A DNA stretch of 64,000 nucleotides. Source: Enterobacter cloacae (GTDB lineage: Bacteria; Pseudomonadota; Gammaproteobacteria; Enterobacterales; Enterobacteriaceae). The notes beneath the pieces were generated by a model. The model saw nothing but the letters and a program-made list of their open reading frames with translations. It was not told the origin of the DNA and did no database searches. Both the position numbers and the translations under genes were made by a program. Of this stretch, positions 10,411-20,297 are shown piece by piece. Location of the stretch: positions 124,001 through 188,000 of the forward strand of contig AP022133.1 of NCBI GenBank assembly GCA_014169315.1, given 5' to 3'. Positions within the stretch are counted from its first letter, which is position 1, and every line of letters starts with the position of its first letter.

Positions 10411-11229
10411 ATGCTTGAATTATCCATAGCGCTTCCGATTAAAGTACAAAATGGCGGGTTATTTATTTCCCGGGGAGTGGGCCGTCATCCGGCGCGTAAA
10501 TTAACATCGTGGGAAATTATCTTTGTCGAAAAGGGGACATTATCGATCCAGGAGGAAAACACACTTTTTGAGGTGAAGGCGGGGGAAAGTTTACTGCTCT
10601 GGCCGGATCGCCGGCACGTGGGAACCGAAGATTTTCCGGCTGACCTTCGGTTTTACTGGCTGCATTTTGAGGTTGAGCGTATGCCGCCACTTTTGCCAAA
10701 TGCTTCTCCTCTGACAATAGAACAACACTGCTGTGTGAGAGATGCACAATATGTGATTGCCCTTTTTCGGCAATTCCTGAGTGAGCAGGAGAAATTGCAG
10801 CGAAGCGTAGCGCTGGAAATGATTTTATTGCTGATTTTACAGCAAGTGTCGATCTCTTCGGGATATGAAGACAATGCCGATGAAGCCGGTGCAGCATTAG
10901 CGTGGAAGGCAAAACAACGTATTCGCACGCAGTTTCATTTACCGTTATCCACCTCGCAGCTGGCAAAAGAGCTGCACTGTAATGCAGATTACCTGGGGCG
11001 CGTATTTCGCCGGACATTTCATTTAACCCTGACGGAGGCGATTCATCGCCAGCGCGTCAGGGCGGCAGAAAAGTTGCTGCTGAATGATGCGGCATCATTA
11101 ACCGAAGTGGCAACCCGCTGCGGCTTTAATGATGTCGGGTATTTCCGGCAGATATTTTCGAAGTACACGGGGTTAACCCCCGCCGTCTGGAAACGGCGGT
11201 ACTGCAAGGAACGCATCAATTCCGGGTGA
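10411..11229 (+). CDS. AraC-family transcriptional regulator
   Basis: A 272-residue AraC/XylS regulator. The first part (roughly residues 15-90) looks like the cupin-type AraC sugar-binding domain (WEIIFVEKGTLSIQE ... GESLLLWPDRRH). The C-terminal 100 residues hold the double helix-turn-helix, including LTEVATRCGFNDVGYFRQIFSKYTG and the signature TPAVWKRRY. It is divergent from the GPH symporter and GH127 genes and is their likely regulator, probably responding to an arabinoside or arabinose. It stops directly against the convergent sgbE stop, with no terminator between them. No specific E. coli orthologue is recognised. Confidence 0.88.
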   Translation: MLELSIALPIKVQNGGLFISRGVGRHPARKLTSWEIIFVEKGTLSIQEENTLFEVKAGESLLLWPDRRHVGTEDFPADLRFYWLHFEVERMPPLLPNASPLTIEQHCCVRDAQYVIALFRQFLSEQEKLQRSVALEMILLLILQQVSISSGYEDNADEAGAALAWKAKQRIRTQFHLPLSTSQLAKELHCNADYLGRVFRRTFHLTLTEAIHRQRVRAAEKLLLNDAASLTEVATRCGFNDVGYFRQIFSKYTGLTPAVWKRRYCKERINSG

Positions 11230-11925
11230 TCACTGCCCGTAATACGCATTCACCCCGTGTTTACGCAGATAATGCTTGTCCAGCAATGCCTGCTGCATAA
11301 CCGGTAATTGTGGTGCAAGCTGGCGCGAGAACAGGCCCATATATGCGCATTCTTCCAGCACCACAGCGTTGTGTACGGCATCGGCGGCATCTTTACCCCA
11401 GGTAAACGGGCCGTGGGAATGCACCAGCACCGCCGGGATCTGCATCGGGCTTAAATCGCGTTCCTCGAAGGTTTTAATGATCACTTCCCCCGTCTGGTAT
11501 TCGTACTCCCCTGCAATTTCAGCCGTGGTCATCAGCCGTGTACAGGGGATTGCCCCGTAGAAGTAGTCGGCGTGGGTGGTGCCCCAGGCCGGTAAATCTT
11601 GCCCCGCCTGCGACCAGATAGTCGCGTGGCGGGAGTGAGTATGAACAATACCGCCAATCTCCGGGTAACGCCGGTACAGCGCAAGGTGGGTTGGCGTGTC
11701 GGAGGAGGGTTTTTTGCTGCCCTCGACCACGTTACCTGTGGCGATATTTACCACCACCATATCTTCCGCGGTCATTACGTCATACTCCACGCCGGAAGGT
11801 TTGATCACCATCAGGCCGCTTTCGCGATCAACCGCGCTGACGTTGCCCCAGGTAAACGTCACCAGCTGGTGGGCGGGCAGCGCCAGGTTTGCCGCCAGCA
11901 CGTCGGCTTTGAGTTGTTCTAACAT
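11230..11925 (-). CDS. sgbE: L-ribulose-5-phosphate 4-epimerase SgbE (YiaS)
   Basis: Class II aldolase-fold zinc epimerase that converts L-ribulose 5-phosphate to D-xylulose 5-phosphate, the last step of this operon. The 231-residue length equals AraD/SgbE/UlaF. Visible residues match the family: D76, zinc ligands H95 and H97 in VHTHSRHA, catalytic D120 in THADYFYG and Y229 near the C-terminus. It overlaps the sgbU stop by 7 bases and is the last gene of yiaK-L-X1-X2-lyxK-sgbH-sgbU-sgbE. SgbE, AraD and UlaF are very similar; the gene neighbourhood decides the name. Confidence 0.94.
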   Translation of the reverse strand: MLEQLKADVLAANLALPAHQLVTFTWGNVSAVDRESGLMVIKPSGVEYDVMTAEDMVVVNIATGNVVEGSKKPSSDTPTHLALYRRYPEIGGIVHTHSRHATIWSQAGQDLPAWGTTHADYFYGAIPCTRLMTTAEIAGEYEYQTGEVIIKTFEERDLSPMQIPAVLVHSHGPFTWGKDAADAVHNAVVLEECAYMGLFSRQLAPQLPVMQQALLDKHYLRKHGVNAYYGQ

Positions 11926-12779
11926 GTCATGCCTCCTTCCTGCATACGGGCTTCAATCCAGCGGCGTGCCTGGATGATTTCCAGCACCGGCTCTTTCGCT
12001 TTTTCGGTCCACATTTCAATCAGAAATGCGCCGCGATAGTTCAGCTGATTGAGCGTGTTAAACACGCCCACAAAATCGACGCAGCCCTCACCAAACGGCA
12101 CGTCGCGGAATTGTCCGGGGCTTTGTGCCGTCACGGGTTGGGTATCTTTCAGGTGGATCGCGGCGATACGGTCAATACCCAGCGTCAGCTCGGCGGTGAC
12201 ATCGTTGCCCCACGCGCTCAGGTTGCCGACGTCCGGGTAAACGCTGAACCACGGTGATGCGAGCATCTCATCCCATTTTTTCCACTTGCTGATGGAATTC
12301 ATAAACGCGGTGTCCATGATCTCCACCGCCAGCATCACCTGCGCGGCGGCAGCTTGCTCGACGGCCCACGCCAGCCCTTCGGCGAAGCGTTGCTGAGTGC
12401 CCTCATCGTGTTCTTCGTAGTAGACGTCATAACCCGCAAGCTGGATGGTGCGGATCCCTAAATCGCGCGCCAGTTTGATGGCTTTGGTCATGATCTCGCG
12501 GGCGCGTTCGCGCACGGTTTCATCCCGGCTGCCAAACGGAAAACGGCGGTGAGCGGACAAACACATCGAGGGGATCGACACGCCGGTTTCCAGCATCGCT
12601 TCAACCAGCGAGGCGCGCTGCGTGGTGCTCCATTCGAGGCGCGATAACCGTTCGTCAGTCTCATCGACCGACATTTCGACAAAATCAAACCCGCAGCTTT
12701 TTGCCAGAACCAGACGCTCCGGCCAGGTGAGTGTTTTCGGCAACGCTTTTTCGTAGATACCTAACGGATGCTGACGCAT
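11919..12779 (-). CDS. sgbU: L-xylulose-5-phosphate 3-epimerase SgbU (YiaR)
   Basis: TIM-barrel epimerase of the xylose isomerase-like superfamily, 286 residues as in E. coli. It interconverts L-xylulose 5-phosphate and L-ribulose 5-phosphate. The expected metal/catalytic residues are visible at about E153 (AVEIMD), D183 (YPDVGN), H209 (AIHLKD) and E255 (LIEMW). It lies two bases after the sgbH stop and overlaps sgbE, so translation of the three genes is probably coupled. Confidence 0.94.
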   Translation of the reverse strand: MRQHPLGIYEKALPKTLTWPERLVLAKSCGFDFVEMSVDETDERLSRLEWSTTQRASLVEAMLETGVSIPSMCLSAHRRFPFGSRDETVRERAREIMTKAIKLARDLGIRTIQLAGYDVYYEEHDEGTQQRFAEGLAWAVEQAAAAQVMLAVEIMDTAFMNSISKWKKWDEMLASPWFSVYPDVGNLSAWGNDVTAELTLGIDRIAAIHLKDTQPVTAQSPGQFRDVPFGEGCVDFVGVFNTLNQLNYRGAFLIEMWTEKAKEPVLEIIQARRWIEARMQEGGMTC

Positions 12780-12781
12780 GG

Positions 12782-13435
12782 CTACTCTCCCCAGATGTCG
12801 CGGATTTGTGAATGGAAGGCATGTGCCACCTGCTGCGGATGGATCGCCCCTGCCAGCGCACGCCCGGCAATGAACGCTTTGACGTTAATCTGTTTAAACA
12901 GCGGCAGGTCAGCGGGGGTAATGCCGCCGGTGATCGAGAGCTGTAAACCAATATCAGAGAGCGCTTTCATTCTGGTGAGATCCGCTTCGCCCCACTGCTG
13001 ACCGCTGGCCTGCGCGTCACGCCCACGGTGGTAGATTGCCTGCTTCACGCCGACGCGGTGCCAGGCGCGGGCGTCGTCCAGCGTCCAGTTGCCAAACAGC
13101 TCCATCTGAATTTCACCGCCGCAGCGCAGTGCCACCTCATGACCTTTTTCGACGGTTGCCAGCGGCGCGGCGCAGATGATGGTCATCCAGTTCGCCCCCG
13201 CGCCAAACGCCTGCTCAGCCAGTGTTTCTCCGGCATCGGCCACTTTCCAGTCCGCCACGATAATCTTTTCCGGGCACTGCTCGCGCAGTGCCTTCACGGC
13301 GTTCAGCCCTTCAGTCAGACACAAAATGGTGCCTGCTTCGACGATATCGACGTGGTCTGAAAGCAAAGCGACATCGCGCTGAGCGGCCTGAAGTGAGGTA
13401 TGGTCGAGCGCCAGCTGCAGTAATGGTCGGCTCAT
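12782..13435 (-). CDS. sgbH: 3-keto-L-gulonate-6-phosphate decarboxylase SgbH (YiaQ)
   Basis: Orotidine-monophosphate-decarboxylase-fold enzyme that converts 3-keto-L-gulonate 6-phosphate to L-xylulose 5-phosphate and CO2. All key active-site residues of the family fall at the standard numbers: D11 (LALDH), E33 (DIVEAG), and D62, K64 and D67 in ADWKVAD. Length 217 residues. The ATG overlaps the lyxK stop (ATGA). It belongs to the sgb set rather than ula by neighbourhood. Confidence 0.95.
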   Translation of the reverse strand: MSRPLLQLALDHTSLQAAQRDVALLSDHVDIVEAGTILCLTEGLNAVKALREQCPEKIIVADWKVADAGETLAEQAFGAGANWMTIICAAPLATVEKGHEVALRCGGEIQMELFGNWTLDDARAWHRVGVKQAIYHRGRDAQASGQQWGEADLTRMKALSDIGLQLSITGGITPADLPLFKQINVKAFIAGRALAGAIHPQQVAHAFHSQIRDIWGE

Positions 13436-14937
13436 AGGTCGTACTCCTTAACGCGGGCGTGATAGCCCTGTAGTGCTGAAATCAGTAACTGGTAACGGTG
13501 GTATTTGTGCTGATAGGCCGCATGGGCGTGCATATCGGGTTCAATGATCCGAATGTCATGTCTGAGGGCGTGCTGCGCTGTGTGGAAATCGGGATACATA
13601 CCGGTGCCGACCAGTGCAGCCAGTGCCGCACCGGAGCAACCCGTCTCTTCCACCTGAGGCAGTTCAATCGCCAGACCACTGACGTCAGCGAGCATTTGCA
13701 TCCATACATCCGAATGGGTTGGGCCGCCCGTAACGCGCAGCGTCTGCACGTGGGTAAAGCGTTCGAGCATGCGGTTGAGATGGGTCATATGGCTGAATAC
13801 CACGCCCTCGTAAACCGCCTGCAGCAGATGCGCGCGGGTGTGCAGCGCCTGCATGCCGTAAAAACCGCTGGTCATCTCCAGGCCAGCGTTGCTGCCATAA
13901 AGAAAGGGCAGGAAGAACACATCGCTTTCAGCCTTCGGCAGGCTGGAAACAGCCTGGTTGATTTCACTGAACGACATATCGCCCCACTGTGCGGTCAGCC
14001 ACTCCAGGTTGCCGGAAGAGGTGGGGCTGGCTTCGTGAACAATGTATTGCAGCGGATGCACATAGCGGCCATAGACATAAGGGAACGGTTCGTTGTCGCG
14101 GATGCCGTTGGCAATTCCGCTGGTGACGGCCCAGGTACCCATCACGGCGTTTAGCGTATGTTCGTCGTGCAGTCCGGCGCAGATCGCGGTAGAAACCACA
14201 TCAAACAGACCACCCACGACGGGCGTTCCCGCCGTAAGACCGGTCAGAGCGGCTGCCTGAGCGGTGATTCCTCCGCAAATGTCTGCTGAACCGACAACCG
14301 GTGGCAGTGCGCCATCGATTTCACTAATGCCAAGCCAGCGCGTGAGTTGTGGGTCATAGTGACCGGTGTTCATGTTGTAGAGGTTGGACTCTGAAATGTT
14401 GCTCTCTTCGCAACCTTTCACGCCCGTGAGGCACCAGCGCAGATAGTCGTGCGCCATCATCACGCAGCCGATCTGTTGGTAGCGCTGCGGCTCGTTCTCT
14501 TTGACCCAGCGCAGGAGCGAGGCCGGGTGCCCTGTCCATAATGTCTGACGCGTATGCGGATAGAGTTTTTCGGGAATGCCGTCCTGCTGCCAGCGCTGAA
14601 CAATCTCCAGTGCCCGGCGGTCAGAGGAGAGCATGGCATTTCCCAGCGGTTGGTCATTTTTATCGAGAAGAAACAGCCCCTTACCCTGAGCGGAGATACC
14701 CAAACCCTTGATTTGTTCGCCAGAAACATGGGCATTTTTGAGCAGTGTGGCGACGGTAGTATGGCAATGCTGCCATAGCTGGTGCATATCCCGTTCGGCG
14801 TAGCCAGGGCGCGGGCTGAGCGTGGCAACCGAACGGCGTTCAATACAGATTTCTTTGCCCTGGCTGTTGTATAAACCGGCTTTCAGATAAGTACCGCCAC
14901 AATCGATACCCAGCCAGAAGGGCTCTTTTTCACTCAT
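13432..14937 (-). CDS. lyxK: L-xylulose kinase LyxK (YiaP)
   Basis: FGGY-family carbohydrate kinase of 501 residues (E. coli LyxK 498), phosphorylating L-xylulose and, in this operon, probably 3-keto-L-gulonate. The N-terminal phosphate-binding motif is GIDCGGTYLK. The C-terminal FGGY signature region reads RVTGGPTHSDVWMQMLADVSG. I start at ATG 14937 (MSEKEPFWLG). The longer ORF begins inside the palindromic repeat upstream and would add 19 residues not in the family. The ribosome-binding site is weak, which with the repeat in front may lower expression relative to upstream genes. Confidence 0.94.
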   Translation of the reverse strand: MSEKEPFWLGIDCGGTYLKAGLYNSQGKEICIERRSVATLSPRPGYAERDMHQLWQHCHTTVATLLKNAHVSGEQIKGLGISAQGKGLFLLDKNDQPLGNAMLSSDRRALEIVQRWQQDGIPEKLYPHTRQTLWTGHPASLLRWVKENEPQRYQQIGCVMMAHDYLRWCLTGVKGCEESNISESNLYNMNTGHYDPQLTRWLGISEIDGALPPVVGSADICGGITAQAAALTGLTAGTPVVGGLFDVVSTAICAGLHDEHTLNAVMGTWAVTSGIANGIRDNEPFPYVYGRYVHPLQYIVHEASPTSSGNLEWLTAQWGDMSFSEINQAVSSLPKAESDVFFLPFLYGSNAGLEMTSGFYGMQALHTRAHLLQAVYEGVVFSHMTHLNRMLERFTHVQTLRVTGGPTHSDVWMQMLADVSGLAIELPQVEETGCSGAALAALVGTGMYPDFHTAQHALRHDIRIIEPDMHAHAAYQHKYHRYQLLISALQGYHARVKEYDL

Positions 14938-14958
14938 CTTTTGATTCTCTTGTCTTGC

Positions 14959-15000
14959 ACCCTCTCCGCGTGGGAGAGGGTTGGGTGAGGGCATCAGGCC
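14959..15000. repeat. CCCTCTCC-type palindromic repeat, copy 2, inside the yia operon
   Basis: ACCCTCTCC GCGT GGGAGAGGG is followed by TTGGGTGAGGGCATCAGGCCGC, the same core and tail as copy 1 at 6782. The tail contains the stop codon of yiaX2 (TGA read on the minus strand, 14994-14996). The palindrome lies between yiaX2 and lyxK, so any hairpin forms within the operon mRNA. Confidence 0.8.
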
Positions 15001-16313
15001 GCATGTTTATGCGGGTTCACCGTGGGGGTCGTTTCTGAGCCGGTATCGCATTTCGCTGGTAACAGCAGGGCCAGCAGTGAGGCCAGTGCCAGGGACACCG
15101 CCAGGCAATAAACCCCCGCATCTTTGCTGTACAGGGTGATCAACACGCCCACCGCATAAGGGCCACAAAACCCGCCGAGGTTGCCCAGCGCGTTGATGAC
15201 GCCGCGCGCACCGCCTGCCATTTCCGCACTGAACAAACGCGCCGGAATGGTCCAGAACACACCCGCTGCCGACTGCAGGAAGAACCCGCAACCCACCAGC
15301 GCGGCATAAGCCAGCCAGGTGTTTTCTTTCAGCGCCACGGAGAGGAACATGCAGAGCGCAAAGCCAATCAGCGGCAGAGAGACAAACAGCTTGCGCTTGC
15401 CGGTACGGTCAGAGAGCGAGGAGAACAGGAACATGCCCGCAATGGCACCGATGTAAGGCAGAATGGCGAGCATCCCCACCTGGCCGATACTGGTATGCGT
15501 AAGTTCTTTCAGGATGGTCGGCAGCCAGAGGGTGTAGCCGTAAATCCCGGTCTGGTAGAAGAAGTTCAGGGCGATCAGCTGCCACATGGTTTTGTCGGAC
15601 AGTACCGCACCCAATGAGGCATTTTTTACCTCTTTACCGGCAATCGCTTTCTGCTCTGCCGCCAGCGTTTGCATCAGGTAGTTCTTCTCGGCCTCTGAGA
15701 TCCAGCGTGCTTCCTGCGGACGGTCATAGACGGTGAAGGCCCACAGCACCAGCACAACAACAGACATCAACCCTTCAATGATGAACAGCCAGCGCCAGTC
15801 GAGCGCGGTGATGATCCAGCCTGATAGCGGGGCGGTGATGATCCCGGCGATAGGTACGAACATGATCACAATCGCATTGGCACGACCGCGTTCGGCGTCA
15901 GGGAACCAGTTACTGATCATGGTGAGTACGACGGGCAGCATCCCACCTTCCGCCACACCGAGTAAGAAACGCAGCACCAGCAACTGATACTGGCTGGTGA
16001 CGATACCGGTTAGCACCGAGATCACCGCCCAGGCGACCAGCGACCAGCCGATAAATTTCTTACCGCTGCCATGAACGGCAATCTTCCCGCCGGGAACCTG
16101 CAGGAACAGATAACCGATAAAGAAGATCCCACCCGCCAGACCCGCCATCGTGGCGGAAATACCTAACTCTTCATCCATACCGCCGGGCATTGCAAAAGCG
16201 ATATTCACACGGTCCATATATGAAATAATGCAGGCGATAAGAATAGGGGGAATGATCCTTAGCCAGCGCTGGTGCGGAATATCCGCATGTAGAGCATTAG
16301 AGGAAGTGTTCAT
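14994..16313 (-). CDS. yiaX2: MFS transporter YiaX2 (probable L-ascorbate/ketogulonate uptake)
   Basis: Inner-membrane major facilitator of the anion:cation symporter family, 439 residues, about 12 membrane segments. It has the ACS signature around YMDRVNIAFAMPGG and LRFLLGVAEGGMLP...NWFPDAERGRANA. The order yiaK-L-X1-X2-P-Q-R-S is the arrangement reported for Klebsiella, where the yiaX2 operon supports aerobic L-ascorbate use; that is my basis for the name. E. coli has the TRAP transporter yiaMNO in this place, which is absent here. An upstream in-frame TTG (16331) is possible, but ATG 16313 is the first ATG. Its end falls in a palindromic repeat. Confidence 0.85.
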   Translation of the reverse strand: MNTSSNALHADIPHQRWLRIIPPILIACIISYMDRVNIAFAMPGGMDEELGISATMAGLAGGIFFIGYLFLQVPGGKIAVHGSGKKFIGWSLVAWAVISVLTGIVTSQYQLLVLRFLLGVAEGGMLPVVLTMISNWFPDAERGRANAIVIMFVPIAGIITAPLSGWIITALDWRWLFIIEGLMSVVVLVLWAFTVYDRPQEARWISEAEKNYLMQTLAAEQKAIAGKEVKNASLGAVLSDKTMWQLIALNFFYQTGIYGYTLWLPTILKELTHTSIGQVGMLAILPYIGAIAGMFLFSSLSDRTGKRKLFVSLPLIGFALCMFLSVALKENTWLAYAALVGCGFFLQSAAGVFWTIPARLFSAEMAGGARGVINALGNLGGFCGPYAVGVLITLYSKDAGVYCLAVSLALASLLALLLPAKCDTGSETTPTVNPHKHAA

Positions 16314-16360
16314 ATTTAATGTCTCAGTCAATGTAACCGATATAGGGATATTTGTTATTG

Positions 16361-17287
16361 TTATTGTTTCGCTTTATTCATAGCGCTAATGCCGTCGCGT
16401 AAAATGGCGATGCGATGGCTGACGTCAGCATTAGCATTTATTTCCAGTAATTTAATACCGGAGAATTTCAATGTTGCGGCACTCGCCGCAGTAAAGAGTG
16501 CTTTTGCCTGTTCAGTGGACAATAAACTGTCGGCGCAGAGCGAAGAAAATGGTGCATGAAGATCCTGCCATTCGCCATACTCCCCGTGAGTGCTGGTGCC
16601 GGAGAACATCAGCGCGCCCAGTTTTCCCGCCCTGAGTGCGGCCTGCACATGGTTCACCGGAAGAGTCGTGTTACGCCCTTCAATGGCCGACCGCGCCCAG
16701 TTAATGCAGACGCTAATGTCTGTGCCTTTCACGACGTCCAGTACCTGCTCCAGGGGTAAGAACCCCTTGCGTGGTGCGGGACCTGTCATGGCATCACAGT
16801 GCTCAAGTACCAGATCGCATGACCAGTCCCACGCAGCTATTTCGCGAACCGAGCGGGAAAATGCCTCGGTAGCCTGATCGACAGATGGATTCCCCGCTTG
16901 TGGCGCGGCCTGCATCTCAAGCGCGTTCACTTTCCCGGGAAAGCGGGAATTCACGGCATCAATCTTTTGATGCAGGTGACGATAAAAATCGACGCTGGCT
17001 TTACGTTGCTCTTCATCGGCAGAGGCCAGGCCAAAGGCACCGTTGGTACCACGACGGCGCATGGTTTCCATGACTGCCGTCACCACGATTTGCCAGTCGC
17101 CCGGCGTGTGGCGAAACAGCCATTCGTCTCCAAACGGATGGAGGCTTTCAAGGCAAGGTTGTTCCAGCCCGCGAATGTACGGTGTGTCGGAAAGTTCCCG
17201 CCAGAAGGCCAGCTCTTCTTGTTCCCCTTTCTGGTGAAACGAGGGTGCGCAGGGGTACGCACCAATAATAAAACCGGTGTTGGTCAT
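16361..17287 (-). CDS. yiaX1: DUF4862-family protein YiaX1, function unknown
   Basis: A 308-residue soluble protein with no signal peptide. I believe it belongs to the DUF4862 family, which occupies the yiaX1 slot between yiaL and yiaX2 in Klebsiella. The pattern of beta-strand/acidic motifs ([28 protein letters not shown]) looks like a TIM-barrel of the sugar-isomerase/epimerase type, with candidate metal ligands E and D/H in these loops. That fold assignment is my inference. A good AGGAAA precedes the ATG. Co-transcription with yiaK/L and lyxK suggests a step or proofreading role in ketogulonate metabolism. Confidence 0.8.
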   Translation of the reverse strand: MTNTGFIIGAYPCAPSFHQKGEQEELAFWRELSDTPYIRGLEQPCLESLHPFGDEWLFRHTPGDWQIVVTAVMETMRRRGTNGAFGLASADEEQRKASVDFYRHLHQKIDAVNSRFPGKVNALEMQAAPQAGNPSVDQATEAFSRSVREIAAWDWSCDLVLEHCDAMTGPAPRKGFLPLEQVLDVVKGTDISVCINWARSAIEGRNTTLPVNHVQAALRAGKLGALMFSGTSTHGEYGEWQDLHAPFSSLCADSLLSTEQAKALFTAASAATLKFSGIKLLEINANADVSHRIAILRDGISAMNKAKQ

Positions 17288-17313
17288 TTCGCTTTCCTGT
17301 ATTTATCAGAAAA

Positions 17314-18790
<1,477 letters not shown>

Positions 18791-18854
18791 CCCTGTTCTC
18801 CTGTTTTTTTAGGGGCAAGTGCGGGTGCTTTTTTATCGCTTAATTTCACTATGC

Positions 18855-18920
18855 GAAATCTGATTTCAAATATAGCGATCAAATTTTGCCAGATCAACGG
18901 CATTCATGATTTTCAAAATC
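18855..18920. promoter_or_regulatory. Candidate YiaJ (IclR-type) operators between yiaK and yiaJ
   Basis: Two short palindromes lie in the 225-bp divergent gap: GAAAT-CTG-ATTTC at 18855-18867 and GATTTT-C-AAAATC at 18908-18920. The surrounding DNA is AT-rich in the zone where the yiaK promoter should be. IclR-family regulators bind such short palindromes. The assignment to YiaJ follows from position only. Confidence 0.45.
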
Positions 18921-19015
18921 GATTAAAATCAACTGGTTGTGTTTTTTCTGTTGAGATCGTGAACTGAGCCACACTTTGCGCTACCATCAGGGCGCGATAA
19001 AAAAGGAGCCATGTG

Positions 19016-19834
19016 ATGAGCATGAAAGAGAGCGAAATGACGCAAGAAAAAGAGAGGCCAGCGGGTAGCCAGAGCTTGTTTCGCGGCCTGATGCTGATTG
19101 AGATCCTCAGTAACTATCCGAACGGGTGTCCGCTTGCACACTTATCGGAACTGGCGGGGTTGAATAAGAGCACCGTGCACCGGTTGCTGCAGGGGCTGCA
19201 GTCGTGCGGGTACGTTACCCCGGCTCCTGCTGCGGGGAGTTATCGACTGACCACCAAATTTATCGCCGTCGGGCAGAAGGCGCTGTCCTCGCTGAACATT
19301 ATCCACGTGGCGGCACCACACCTTGAGGCGCTGAACATTGCAACCGGCGAGACGGTGAACTTCTCCAGCCGTGAAGACGATCACGCCATCCTGATTTACA
19401 AGCTGGAGCCGACAACCGGCATGTTGCGTACGCGCGCGTATATCGGCCAGCATATGCCGCTTTACTGCTCTGCAATGGGTAAGATCTACATGGCGTTTGG
19501 TCACCAGGACTATGTGGCGAGCTACTGGGAAAGCCATCAGGAGCAGATCCAGCCGTTGACCCGCAACACCATCACTGAACTGAGCGCCATGTACGACGAG
19601 CTGGCAGATATCCGTGAACACAGCCTGGCGATGGACAAAGAAGAGAACGAGCTGGGTGTGTCCTGTATTGCCGTGCCGGTGTTTGATATTCATGGCCGTG
19701 TGCCGTATGCGATCTCCATTTCGCTGTCGACCTCCCGCATGAAGCAGGTGGGTGAGAAGAACTTGCTCAAACCACTGCGTGAAACGGCAGAGGCTATCTC
19801 AAAAGAACTGGGTTTTAACGTGCGCGAGGCGTAA
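19016..19834 (+). CDS. yiaJ: IclR-family repressor YiaJ (PlaR)
   Basis: IclR-type regulator of the adjacent yiaK operon, 272 residues, close to E. coli YiaJ over its whole length. The N-terminal winged helix-turn-helix (LAHLSELAGLNKSTVHRLLQGLQ) is followed by an effector domain (SREDDHAILIYKLEP ... CIAVPVFD). I choose ATG 19016, eight bases after AAGGAG. GTG at 19013 and ATG at 19022 are alternatives, and the first ATG at 19011 runs straight into a stop. In E. coli the protein has a few more C-terminal residues. L-ascorbate-6-phosphate or related sugars are the reported inducers in relatives. Confidence 0.93.
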   Translation: MSMKESEMTQEKERPAGSQSLFRGLMLIEILSNYPNGCPLAHLSELAGLNKSTVHRLLQGLQSCGYVTPAPAAGSYRLTTKFIAVGQKALSSLNIIHVAAPHLEALNIATGETVNFSSREDDHAILIYKLEPTTGMLRTRAYIGQHMPLYCSAMGKIYMAFGHQDYVASYWESHQEQIQPLTRNTITELSAMYDELADIREHSLAMDKEENELGVSCIAVPVFDIHGRVPYAISISLSTSRMKQVGEKNLLKPLRETAEAISKELGFNVREA

Positions 19835-19837
19835 CAG

Positions 19838-20293
19838 ATGAACCGATTTATCGTGGCGGACTCAACCAGATGCATAGGATGTCGCACCTGTGAAGTGGCT
19901 TGCGCGGTGGCGCATCAGGGCTCCGTCTCTGCAAACGCCTTTACGCCCCGCATTCGGGTTGTCAAAGGCGGTTCGTACACCACGGCGGTTGGCTGTCATC
20001 AGTGCGAAGATGCTCCCTGTGCCAATGTCTGCCCGACACAGGCGATCCGCCGCAATGCGGGAGTCTGGCATGTCGAGCAGGCGCGCTGTATTGGGTGCAA
20101 AAGCTGTATGGTGGCGTGCCCGTTTGGGGCGATGCAGGTTCAGCAGGTGGGAAATGACGTTCAGGCGTTGAAATGTGATTTATGCGCGCATCGCGAGAGC
20201 GGACCTGCCTGTGTGGAGGCGTGTCCAACCCACGCGCTGAGCTGTGTCGATCCCGCCAGATTACGCACGGAACGGCTGCGTAACCTGGCGTAA
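19838..20293 (+). CDS. ysaA: Ferredoxin-like 4Fe-4S protein YsaA
   Basis: A 151-residue iron-sulfur protein of the HycB/DmsB-like electron-transfer type. It has four Cys clusters: CIGCRTCEVAC (near residue 12), CHQCEDAPCANVC, CIGCKSCMVAC and CDLCAHRESGPACVEAC. Together these predict four [4Fe-4S] centres. No signal peptide or membrane anchor is visible. It follows yiaJ by three bases and probably shares its mRNA, as in E. coli. The catalytic partner is unknown. It ends four bases before the convergent avtA stop. Confidence 0.88.
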   Translation: MNRFIVADSTRCIGCRTCEVACAVAHQGSVSANAFTPRIRVVKGGSYTTAVGCHQCEDAPCANVCPTQAIRRNAGVWHVEQARCIGCKSCMVACPFGAMQVQQVGNDVQALKCDLCAHRESGPACVEACPTHALSCVDPARLRTERLRNLA

Positions 20294-20297
20294 GGTG

